A model generated the notes under the pieces. The model saw nothing but the letters and a program-made list of their open reading frames with translations. It ran no database searches and was not told the DNA's origin. From assembly GCA_021771675.1 (NCBI GenBank), contig JAETOP010000001.1:1-64000 (forward strand): a stretch of DNA of 64,000 nt, written 5' to 3'. Below, in pieces: positions 32,384 through 39,141 of the stretch; position 1 is the stretch's first letter; every line of letters starts with the position of its first letter. Position numbers and translations under genes: made by a program. Source of the stretch: Oscillospiraceae bacterium (GTDB lineage: Bacteria > Bacillota_A > Clostridia > Oscillospirales > Oscillospiraceae).

Positions 32384-32412
32384 GCCGCACGGGTTCTGAA
32401 TTCCCGTGCGGC
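32384..32412 (-). terminator. Terminator-like hairpin after the glycosyltransferase gene
   Basis: Identical to 32150-32178. It lies 6 bases past the stop codon of the convergent glycosyltransferase gene (32419). There is no T tract on the minus strand. Confidence 0.6.
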
Positions 32413-32418
32413 TGCCAT

Positions 32419-33369
32419 TTAATCCTCCGGAAGGAGGATTTCCTTTGCAATATAGATGGGGCGCTGCTTCGTCTGCTCAAAGATGCGGCCCACGTATTCT
32501 CCGATGATGCCAATGCAGAACAGCTGAACGCTTCCAAAGAACAGAATCAAAACAATCATGGTAGCGTAGCCGGGAACATCAATGCCCCAGATCAGCTTTT
32601 GCAGCACCACGGCAATGAGATACAGTACCGCCGCCGCACCGGACAGGCCGCCCAGCCAGGTGGACAGCCGCAGGGGAGCGGTGGAATAGCCGATAATTCC
32701 CTCAACGGCATAATTCAGCAGCTTCCTAAAGGTCCATTTGGTGGTGCCGAAGGCCCGCTGGCAGGCGGTGTAGGGAATGAAATGGGTCTTGTAGCCCACC
32801 CAGGCAAAGATGCCCTTGGAAAACCGGTGATATTCCCCCAACTTCAAAATGCTGTCCCGCACGCTTTTCCGGAAGGTGCGGAAATCGCTGGCCTCGGGCT
32901 GCAAGGTTACATCGGACATTTTGTTAATGAGCTGGTAGAAGGTCTTCTTGAAAAAGGAGAGAAGCTTTCCCTCTTGCCGCCGGTCCTGATAAGCGGCTAC
33001 TACGTCGTAATCCGGATTTTCATCCAGATAGGACACCATATCCCGGACAATTTCCGGCCGTTGCTGCAAATCTGCGTCAATCAGGCTGACATAGTCCCCC
33101 TGGGCGTATTGGAGCCCGGCGTAGAGACCTGCTTCCTTGCCAAAATTCCGGGAGAAGGACACCACCTTGACCGGGCAGGCCTGCTCTTTGTGAAGCTTTC
33201 GCAGCTGGTGCAATGTGGCATCCGTGCTGCCGTCATCCACATAGATGATCTCAAAGGAGTAGCCGCAGCCCTGGAAGGCTTTGATGGCCTCTTTCTGGAA
33301 TAATTCAACATTTTCTGCCTCGTTAAAGCAGGGGACAATCAGGGAGAGCTTCAATTTGTACCAACTCAC
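32419..33369 (-). CDS. Family 2 glycosyltransferase, DPM1/GtrB type
   Basis: 316 residues. The GT-A domain has SLIVPCFNEAENVELF, IIYVDDGSTDATLHQL, FSRNFGKEAGLYAG and LIDADLQQRPEIV (the metal-binding DAD). Two C-terminal membrane helices follow (GAAAVLYLIAVVLQKLIWGI and IVLILFFGSVQLFCIGIIGE). This is the layout of enzymes that move glucose or another sugar from a nucleotide to a polyprenyl phosphate. GTG 33369 is taken as the start; TTG 33354 (LKLSLIVPCFNE) is an alternative and no strong ribosome-binding site decides. No partner flippase gene is adjacent. Confidence 0.88.
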   Translation of the reverse strand: MSWYKLKLSLIVPCFNEAENVELFQKEAIKAFQGCGYSFEIIYVDDGSTDATLHQLRKLHKEQACPVKVVSFSRNFGKEAGLYAGLQYAQGDYVSLIDADLQQRPEIVRDMVSYLDENPDYDVVAAYQDRRQEGKLLSFFKKTFYQLINKMSDVTLQPEASDFRTFRKSVRDSILKLGEYHRFSKGIFAWVGYKTHFIPYTACQRAFGTTKWTFRKLLNYAVEGIIGYSTAPLRLSTWLGGLSGAAAVLYLIAVVLQKLIWGIDVPGYATMIVLILFFGSVQLFCIGIIGEYVGRIFEQTKQRPIYIAKEILLPED

Positions 33370-33386
33370 ATTCTCAGAATGATTCT

Positions 33387-33414
33387 ATTATAGTTCATTC
33401 TACCCATTCGTCAA
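33387..33414 (-). promoter_or_regulatory. Sigma-A-type promoter of the glycosyltransferase gene
   Basis: On the minus strand TTGACG (33414-33409), 16-base spacer, TATAAT (33392-33387), about 18 bases before the GTG start, so the 5' leader is very short. Confidence 0.7.
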
Positions 33415-33477
33415 GGGAAACCCCTGGGAATTCACAGAAGTTTTGCTTTCGGGGTTCAACCAGGTGGAAACTTTCTA

Positions 33478-33506
33478 TTGACAAAATGGGGAATTTACAG
33501 TAAAAT
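33478..33506 (+). promoter_or_regulatory. Sigma-A-type promoter of the valS leader
   Basis: TTGACA (33478-33483), 17-base spacer, TAAAAT (33501-33506). Transcription would start near 33512, about 410 bases before valS. Confidence 0.85.
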
Positions 33507-33511
33507 GGCAC

Positions 33512-33916
33512 AAATGCAAACGCAATGAACAGGAGGAGCAGCATTTTTCCGGTGCAGAGAGTGTGCGGGTGGTGCAAGCACATATTGGAGGATGCCGCTT
33601 TGTCGCCTGGGAGTGGATCGCCCGAAAGCAGGTAGGACGGTACGGGTCTGCCCGTTATAGCTTCAAAGTGCCCGGGTTTCCGGGAAATCAGGTGGTACCG
33701 CGGATTTTCGCCCTGACTCCTTTAGGAACCACTGAATAAATCGTCTGCGGCTGAGTGGCGGCTCTTTTCTTCCAGCTGTTCAGTTCAGAAATTGAGAAAT
33801 ACACAAAGTATTCCTCCAATTTCTGAACCTTCATCTGAAAGAAATTTTCTCGCCATCAGCTCTTGACGATTTATTCAGTGGTTCCATTGGGAGCCAGGGC
33901 TTTTTCAGTTGAAAGG
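33512..33916 (+). promoter_or_regulatory. T-box leader (tRNA-Val sensing) with element A in its terminator
   Basis: The T-box sequence GGTGGTACCGCGG is at 33691-33703. Upstream, stem I contains GAGAG and the lower-loop region with a GTC at 33602-33604, a likely valine specifier codon. The terminator arms are GCCCTGACTCC (33710-33720) and GGGAG-CCAGGGC-TTTTT (33889-33905). Between them, in place of a short loop, lies a 161-bp copy of palindromic element A (33725-33885). Uncharged tRNA-Val should favour the antiterminator and valS expression. Whether switching still works with the insert is unknown. Confidence 0.85.
33725..33885. repeat. Palindromic element family A, copy 2
   Basis: 161 bp with perfect 21-bp terminal inverted repeats (GGAACCACTGAATAAATCG... 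and ...CGATTTATTCAGTGGTTCC). The internal hairpin at 33783-33828 pairs TTCAGAAATTG with CAATTTCTGAA. Flanking bases TTTA and ATTG are not an obvious duplication. It lies wholly within the loop of the valS T-box terminator. Confidence 0.88.
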
Positions 33917-33924
33917 AGTTAATT

Positions 33925-36564
33925 ATGGCAAGAGAACTACCGAAAGTGTACGAGCCTCAGGCCGTGGAAGCAAAAATCTACGACATGTGGCAGCAAGGCG
34001 GCTTTTTCCATGCGGAGCGGGACGAGCGCAAAAAGCCCTTTACCATCGTCATGCCCCCTCCCAACGTTACCGGCCAGCTTCACATGGGCCACGCCATGGA
34101 CGCAACCTTGCAGGATACCCTGATCCGTTTTAAGAGAATGCAGGGCTATAACGCTCTGTGGATTCCCGGCGTTGACCACGCTGGCATTGCCACCCAGATC
34201 AAGGTGGAAGAGGAGCTTCGCAAGGAGGGGAAGACCCGCTATGACCTGGGCCGGGAGAAATTCCTGGAACGGGTGTGGGATTGGAAGCAGAAGTACGGCA
34301 ACCGGATTGTGGAGCAGCAGAAGAAGCTGGGCTCCAGCTGCGACTGGGATCGGGCCCGGTTTACCATGGACGAGGGCTGCTCCAAGGCTGTCCGTGAGGT
34401 CTTTGTCTCCCTGTATGAAAAGGGACTGATTTATAAGGGCAGCCGGATCATCAACTGGTGCCCCCACTGCGTCACCGCCCTGAGCGACGCCGAAGTGGAA
34501 TATGTGGATAAGCCCGGCCACCTGTGGCATATTCGTTACCCCCTGGCCGACGGCAGCGGGGAGGTGGTGGTGGCCACCACTCGGCCCGAGACCATGCTGG
34601 GCGACTCCGGTGTCTGCGTCAACCCCAACGATGAGCGTTATGCCTCCATTGTGGGCAAGAAGGTGATTCTGCCCCTGATGAACAAGGAGATTCCCGTGGT
34701 GGCCGACGACTACGCCGAGATGGAGTTTGGCACCGGCTGCGTGAAGATGACCCCCGCCCACGACCCCAACGACTTTGAGGTGGGACTGCGGCACAATCTG
34801 GAGGTCATTCGGGTTCTGGATGACAACGGCAAGGTCAACGAGCTGGGCGGCAAATACCAGGGCCTGGACCGTTATGAAGCCAGAAAGCAGATTGTAAGCG
34901 ACCTGGAAGCAGGCGGGTATCTGGTAAAGGTGGAGGACTACTCCCACAATGTGGGCACCTGCTACCGCTGCCACAACGATGTGGAGCCCATCATCTCTGC
35001 CCAGTGGTTTGTGAAGATGAAGCCCCTGGCTGATGAAGCCATCCGGGTGGTGAAGGAAGGGGAGACCAGATTTGTCCCCGACCGGTTCAGTAAAACCTAT
35101 CTGAATTGGATGGAGAATGTCCGGGACTGGTGCATCTCCCGCCAGCTCTGGTGGGGGCATCAGATTCCCGCCTGGACCTGCGCTGACTGCGGCCACATCA
35201 CCGTCTCCCGGGAGGATGCCTGCAAGTGCGAAAAGTGCGGCAGCACCAATATCGAGCGGGACCCGGATGTGCTGGATACCTGGTTCTCTTCTGCCCTGTG
35301 GCCCTTTGAGACATTGGGCTGGCCGGAAAAGAATCCGGATTTGGATTATTTCTATCCCACAGACGTCCTCGTCACCGGCTACGACATCATTTTCTTCTGG
35401 GTTGCCAGAATGATTTTCTCCGGCTGTGAGCACACCGACAAGACCCCCTTCCACACCGTGCTGATTCACGGCCTGGTTCGGGACGACAAGGGCCGGAAGA
35501 TGAGCAAATCCCTGGGCAACGGCATCGACCCCCTGGAAATGATCGACAAGTACGGCTGCGACGCTCTGCGGATGAATATGGTTACCGGCAACTCCCCTGG
35601 AAACGACATGCGCTTCTATGTGGAGCGGTGCGAGGCCATGCGCAACTTCGCCAACAAGCTGTGGAATGCTTCCCGGTACGTGATGATGAACCTGTCCGAG
35701 GATTCCGCAAATGCTCTGCCTGAGATGGACAAGCTTGAAATCTCCGACAAGTGGGTGCTGTCCAAGCTGAACACCCTGATTGCGGAGGTTACAGAGAATC
35801 TGGAAAAATATGAGCTTGGCGTGGCCGTCCAGAAGGTCTATGATTTCATCTGGGACACCTACTGCGACTGGTATATTGAGCTGACCAAGGCCCGGCTCTA
35901 TGGTGAGGAGGCCGACCGGAAGCAGACCGCCATCCAGGTGCTGGTATATGTGCTGGATCAGATTCTGCGGCTGCTGCATCCCTTCATGCCCTTCATCACC
36001 GAGGAAATCTGGCAGAGCCTGCCCCATGTGGGCGAGGCACTGATCGTGGCCCAGTGGCCCCAGTATCGTGAGGAGCTGGCCTTCCGGGAGGAAGAGTCCC
36101 ACATGGAGTCTGTGATGAATGCCATCCGCTCCATCCGCAACCGCCGGGCGGAGATGAATGTCCCCCCCTCCAAGAAGGCGGCGCTGTACGTGCTGACCTC
36201 CAAGCCCCAGGTGTTTACCGAGGGGGAGGGCTTCATCCAGCGTCTGGCCTATGCCGACAGCGTGACCATCCTGAAGGCCGAGCCGGAGAACCTGAACGGT
36301 ATGGTCACCTGCGCCACTGCCGATGCCAAGCTGTATATCCCCATGGGACAGCTGGTGGACATCGCCAAGGAAGTGGAGCGAATCACCAAGGAGCTGGAAA
36401 AGGCCAGAAAGAATCTGCAAAGCCTGGAAGGGAAGCTCTCCAACGAGAACTTTGTCTCCCGTGCTCCAGAGGCCGTTGTTAACGCCGAGCGGGTCAAGGC
36501 ACAAAAGGCCCGTGACCTGATCGCCAGTCTGGAGGAAAGCCTTGCAGCCATGAAGGCGCTGTAA
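33925..36564 (+). CDS. valS: Valyl-tRNA synthetase
   Basis: 879 residues, full length for bacterial ValRS. The class I HIGH motif is in [15 protein letters not shown] (about residues 45-59) and KMSKS in [10 protein letters not shown] (about residue 526). The editing (CP1) domain between them includes [17 protein letters not shown] and [17 protein letters not shown]. The C-terminal coiled-coil arm runs to the end ([20 protein letters not shown]). The start follows GAAAGGAG. Expression is under the upstream T-box leader. Confidence 0.97.
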   Translation: MARELPKVYEPQAVEAKIYDMWQQGGFFHAERDERKKPFTIVMPPPNVTGQLHMGHAMDATLQDTLIRFKRMQGYNALWIPGVDHAGIATQIKVEEELRKEGKTRYDLGREKFLERVWDWKQKYGNRIVEQQKKLGSSCDWDRARFTMDEGCSKAVREVFVSLYEKGLIYKGSRIINWCPHCVTALSDAEVEYVDKPGHLWHIRYPLADGSGEVVVATTRPETMLGDSGVCVNPNDERYASIVGKKVILPLMNKEIPVVADDYAEMEFGTGCVKMTPAHDPNDFEVGLRHNLEVIRVLDDNGKVNELGGKYQGLDRYEARKQIVSDLEAGGYLVKVEDYSHNVGTCYRCHNDVEPIISAQWFVKMKPLADEAIRVVKEGETRFVPDRFSKTYLNWMENVRDWCISRQLWWGHQIPAWTCADCGHITVSREDACKCEKCGSTNIERDPDVLDTWFSSALWPFETLGWPEKNPDLDYFYPTDVLVTGYDIIFFWVARMIFSGCEHTDKTPFHTVLIHGLVRDDKGRKMSKSLGNGIDPLEMIDKYGCDALRMNMVTGNSPGNDMRFYVERCEAMRNFANKLWNASRYVMMNLSEDSANALPEMDKLEISDKWVLSKLNTLIAEVTENLEKYELGVAVQKVYDFIWDTYCDWYIELTKARLYGEEADRKQTAIQVLVYVLDQILRLLHPFMPFITEEIWQSLPHVGEALIVAQWPQYREELAFREEESHMESVMNAIRSIRNRRAEMNVPPSKKAALYVLTSKPQVFTEGEGFIQRLAYADSVTILKAEPENLNGMVTCATADAKLYIPMGQLVDIAKEVERITKELEKARKNLQSLEGKLSNENFVSRAPEAVVNAERVKAQKARDLIASLEESLAAMKAL

Positions 36565-36584
36565 GACCGTCATAAACCACATCC

Positions 36585-36615
36585 GCCCCGGTTGAGTGCT
36601 CCAGCCAACCGGGGC
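36585..36615 (+). terminator. Hairpin after valS
   Basis: GCCCCGGTTG and CAACCGGGGC pair around an 11-base loop 20 bases after the valS stop. There is no T tract, so termination may be weak and the phosphorylase gene could be partly co-transcribed. Confidence 0.55.
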
Positions 36616-36644
36616 AAATTGATAGAGGAAAAAGAGGTGCTGCT

Positions 36645-37427
36645 GTGTTATTGGAAGAATTTGATCCCTGCCGGGATGCGGTAATTAACCCGGAAATGTG
36701 CGTGAAAACCAAAGTGGAGAATTATCCGGAAATCACTATTTCCTGCTTTTCCCACCATCTGTTTGAAGCGGTGCTTACCTTTTTTGAACCGGAGGAAATT
36801 GCTCGGGTTGGCGGCGCCAATGGAAAGCAGCCTGTTTATGCCGTGAACTATCAGGGAAAGCAGTTCGGGTTTTATGAATCCATTGTGGGAGAACCTGCCT
36901 GCATCGGGAACTTTGAAGATTTGATTGTCATGGGCCTGAAAAAGCTGATTCTCCTTGGAAACTGCGGTGTCCTGGACAGGCGTATTGAGGACTGCGGCAT
37001 CATCATCCCTACCAAAGCCCTGCGGGACGAGGGTAGCAGCTACCACTATGCCCCTCCATCGGACAGTATTGATGTAAACCACAAATACCGGGACTTATTC
37101 CACCGTGTTTTGGAAGAGCATGGCTATTCTTACGTTGAGGGTACTACCTGGACGACGGACGCATGTTACCGGGAGACCCGTGAAAAGGTCAACCGCCGGA
37201 GGGCGCAGGGGGCCATCTGCGTGGAAATGGAATGCGCCGGAATGCAGGCAGCGGCGGATTTCCGGGGCGTGGACTTTTTCCAGTTTTTCTATGCGGCGGA
37301 CAATCTTGACCAGACCGTCTGGGACAAGCGCAGCCTCTCCGGAAAAACCCGGCTGGATGACAAGGGAAAAATCGCGCTGCTGGCCTTTGAACTGGGCCTT
37401 AAAATTCTGGAAACGGAAGCGCTGTAA
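36645..37427 (+). CDS. Nucleoside phosphorylase (PNP/UDP family)
   Basis: 260 residues. The phosphorylase family blocks are visible: GEPACIGNFEDLIVMGLKK, LLGNCGVLDRRI, IIIPTKALRDEGSSYHYAPP and the late VEMECAGMQAAADFRGVDFF, whose ME motif binds the ribose. It splits a purine or pyrimidine nucleoside with phosphate. Uridine- or purine-specificity cannot be decided. GTG 36645 is the start, with AGAGGTG upstream. It is followed by a long perfect terminator. Confidence 0.85.
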   Translation: MLLEEFDPCRDAVINPEMCVKTKVENYPEITISCFSHHLFEAVLTFFEPEEIARVGGANGKQPVYAVNYQGKQFGFYESIVGEPACIGNFEDLIVMGLKKLILLGNCGVLDRRIEDCGIIIPTKALRDEGSSYHYAPPSDSIDVNHKYRDLFHRVLEEHGYSYVEGTTWTTDACYRETREKVNRRRAQGAICVEMECAGMQAAADFRGVDFFQFFYAADNLDQTVWDKRSLSGKTRLDDKGKIALLAFELGLKILETEAL

Positions 37428-37433
37428 AGTGCA

Positions 37434-37473
37434 CAGGGCAGAAGAAAACCAATTGGTTTTTTCTTCTGCCCTG
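37434..37473 (+). terminator. Strong terminator after the nucleoside phosphorylase
   Basis: CAGGGCAGAAGAAAACC pairs with GGTTTTTTCTTCTGCCCTG around AATT. It separates this gene from the spoIIA operon. Confidence 0.85.
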
Positions 37474-37624
37474 TTTCCGTTTTCTGACTGCTTTTTTATC
37501 CTTTGGGGATTATACTGCTTTTATGAGCGATGGAACCTTTGAATCAATTGTCTGCGGCGGAAGAAAACGCAGCTGTCTGCCGATTTTTTCAAAGCTTCCC
37601 AATACCAAAGGAGGATATTTTCTT

Positions 37625-37942
37625 ATGCACTTTACCAGCTTTCTGGAAAACGGAAAATTGACCATTGCCCTCACCGGTGAAATTGACCATCACTGTGCCA
37701 AGGCCTATATTCAGATCATCAATTCCAAAATTGAAGCCTATATGCCCCAGGTCTGCGTGCTGGACTTCCGGGATGTAACCTTTGTGGACTCCTCGGGGAT
37801 TGCGGTGGTCATCAATGCCCTGCGGAATATGTCCCAGATCGAAGGAAAGCTGCTGCTTTCCGGTATCTCGCCCCAGCCCATGCGGGTGTTCCGGGCTTCC
37901 GGCATTGACAAGCTGGTGGAAATCAGGGAGGCCGTATCATGA
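37625..37942 (+). CDS. spoIIAA: Anti-sigma F factor antagonist SpoIIAA
   Basis: 105 residues, a STAS domain. ALTGEIDHHCAKAYIQIIN and VLDFRDVTFVDSSGIAVVIN contain the conserved serine (VDSSG) that SpoIIAB phosphorylates. Unphosphorylated SpoIIAA pulls SpoIIAB off sigma F in the forespore. ATG 37625 follows AAAGGAGGA; an upstream in-frame extension to 37523 is not needed. It overlaps spoIIAB by 4 bases. No convincing sigma-H promoter was recognised in the 150 bases upstream. Confidence 0.95.
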   Translation: MHFTSFLENGKLTIALTGEIDHHCAKAYIQIINSKIEAYMPQVCVLDFRDVTFVDSSGIAVVINALRNMSQIEGKLLLSGISPQPMRVFRASGIDKLVEIREAVS

Positions 37943-38370
37943 AATTTGACAACTATATGATTTTGGAATTCCCCAGCCGCTCCACCAACGAGGCCTTCGC
38001 CCGGAGCGCCGTAGCCTGCTTTGCCGCCCAGATGGACCCGACTCTGGAGGAGCTGGGGGACATCCGCACCGCAGTCTCCGAGGCGGTGACCAACTGTATC
38101 GTACATGCCTATCCAAATGAAATTGGGAACATCACCCTCCGGTGCCGGATTCTCAAGGACAATGTGCTGGACATTGTCATCAAGGATAAGGGGGTGGGGA
38201 TCGCCGACGTGGAGCAGGCCCGGCGGCCCTCCTTCACCACCGGAGGGGCGGAGCGAAGCGGCATGGGCTTCACCATTATGGAGAGCTTTATGACGAATTT
38301 TGAGGTTTCCTCCGTCTCCGGCAAGGGCACCACCGTCCATATGCGCCGGAGGCTGCAGCGCCGCAAATGA
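37939..38370 (+). CDS. spoIIAB: Anti-sigma F factor and serine kinase SpoIIAB
   Basis: 143 residues, a GHKL ATPase-type kinase. The N box is DIRTAVSEAVTNCIVHAYPN, the G1 box DIVIKDKGVGIADVEQARRP and the G2 region GGAERSGMGFTIMESFM. It binds sigma F and phosphorylates SpoIIAA, holding sigma F inactive before septation. It overlaps both neighbours by 4 bases, so the three proteins are made in a coupled way. Confidence 0.95.
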   Translation: MKFDNYMILEFPSRSTNEAFARSAVACFAAQMDPTLEELGDIRTAVSEAVTNCIVHAYPNEIGNITLRCRILKDNVLDIVIKDKGVGIADVEQARRPSFTTGGAERSGMGFTIMESFMTNFEVSSVSGKGTTVHMRRRLQRRK

Positions 38371-39071
38371 GCAGGACAGAGGAACTGATTCACTTGGCCC
38401 AGCAGGGGGACAGGGAGGCCTCCGAGCAGCTGGTCATGGAGAATTCAGGGCTGATCTGGTCCGTTGCCCGGCGGTTTATCGGACGGGGCGTGGAGACGGA
38501 CGACCTTTATCAGCTGGGCTGCCTGGGGTTTCTGAAGGCGGTGGAGGGGTTTGACCTGGAATACGGAACCCAGTTTTCCACCTATGCGGTTCCCAAAATC
38601 TCCGGTGAAATCCGCCGTTTTCTCCGGGACGACGGTGCGGTGAAGGTGTCCCGGAGCCTGAAGGAGCAGGCGGCCTCCATCAAAAGCGTCCGGAGCAAGC
38701 TGACGGCCCTTCTGGGCAGGGAGCCTACCATCCAGGAGTTGTCCGACCAGACCGGCTTTACCCCCGAGGAAATTGCCATTGCGGAAACTGCTACGGCTGC
38801 CACGGAGTCCATTCAGCAGGAGACCGGCGAAGACGGCTTCTGCCTGGAAAACATTCTAACGGACACGGAGTCCGAGGAAAGAATGGTGGAGCGGATTGCT
38901 CTGCGCCAAGCGGTGGACAAGCTTCCGGAACGGGAGCGCCTGGTGATTCAGCTGCGCTATTACCACAGCCTGACCCAGCAGCGGGTGGCCAAGGTGATGG
39001 ATGTCAGTCAGGTGCAGGTGTCCAGGATAGAGAAAAAAGCCCTGGAGAAAATACGGGAATTCATGCGATAG
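38367..39071 (+). CDS. sigF: RNA polymerase sigma-F factor
   Basis: 234 residues. Region 2 has NSGLIWSVARRFIGRGVETD and DLYQLGCLGFLKAVEGFDLE; region 3 has GREPTIQELSDQTGFTPEEI; region 4 ends PERERLVIQLRYYHSLTQQR then VAKVMDVSQVQVSRIEKKAL. It is the first forespore-specific sigma factor. The overlap with spoIIAB and the complete spoIIA order identify it as sigma F rather than sigma B or G. Confidence 0.95.
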   Translation: MSRTEELIHLAQQGDREASEQLVMENSGLIWSVARRFIGRGVETDDLYQLGCLGFLKAVEGFDLEYGTQFSTYAVPKISGEIRRFLRDDGAVKVSRSLKEQAASIKSVRSKLTALLGREPTIQELSDQTGFTPEEIAIAETATAATESIQQETGEDGFCLENILTDTESEERMVERIALRQAVDKLPERERLVIQLRYYHSLTQQRVAKVMDVSQVQVSRIEKKALEKIREFMR

Positions 39072-39077
39072 TCCCTC

Positions 39078-39106
39078 TTTACCTTTTGGGAAAAATGGAG
39101 TAAAAT
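39078..39106 (+). promoter_or_regulatory. Sigma-A-type promoter of pcrA
   Basis: TTTACC (39078-39083), 17-base spacer, TAAAAT (39101-39106), 36 bases before the start at 39142. Confidence 0.6.
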
Positions 39107-39141
39107 AGGAGCATCTTAAAGACAGACAGGTGTTCGAAAAT

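Larger units (their letters stand above)
32150..32412 (+). repeat. Structured repeat family B, copy 2
   Basis: Read on the plus strand it starts with the hairpin at 32150, then AAAAAGGCCTCGCAGAGTT, GCCGCCGTAGCGGC, the ATTTTCCGCC...GGCGGAAAAT hairpin, GTGCGCCTACGGCGCAC-AAGGA-GTGCGC, and the CCGTCGGAAAG...TTTTCGACGG hairpin at 32347-32379. It aligns with copy 1 at 8607-8833 read on the minus strand; stems differ by paired changes while joining sequences are conserved. It fills the gap between two convergent genes and has an identical 29-base hairpin at each end. Confidence 0.8.

Noticed and set aside
32150..32412. Group II (class C) intron inserted after a terminator
   Set aside because: The position after a terminator stem fits, but the element is only about 230 bases, has no reverse transcriptase and shows no domain V/VI.
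32232..32537. Open frames across repeat B copy 2 on both strands
   Set aside because: They resemble the frames at copy 1 only because the DNA is repeated. The changes between copies follow stems, not codons.
33937..36582. A minus-strand open frame of 881 codons opposite valS
   Set aside because: It mirrors valS codons exactly. Its composition (Gly, His, Leu, Val rich) is what the complementary strand of a GC-rich gene gives, and it has no recognisable motif.
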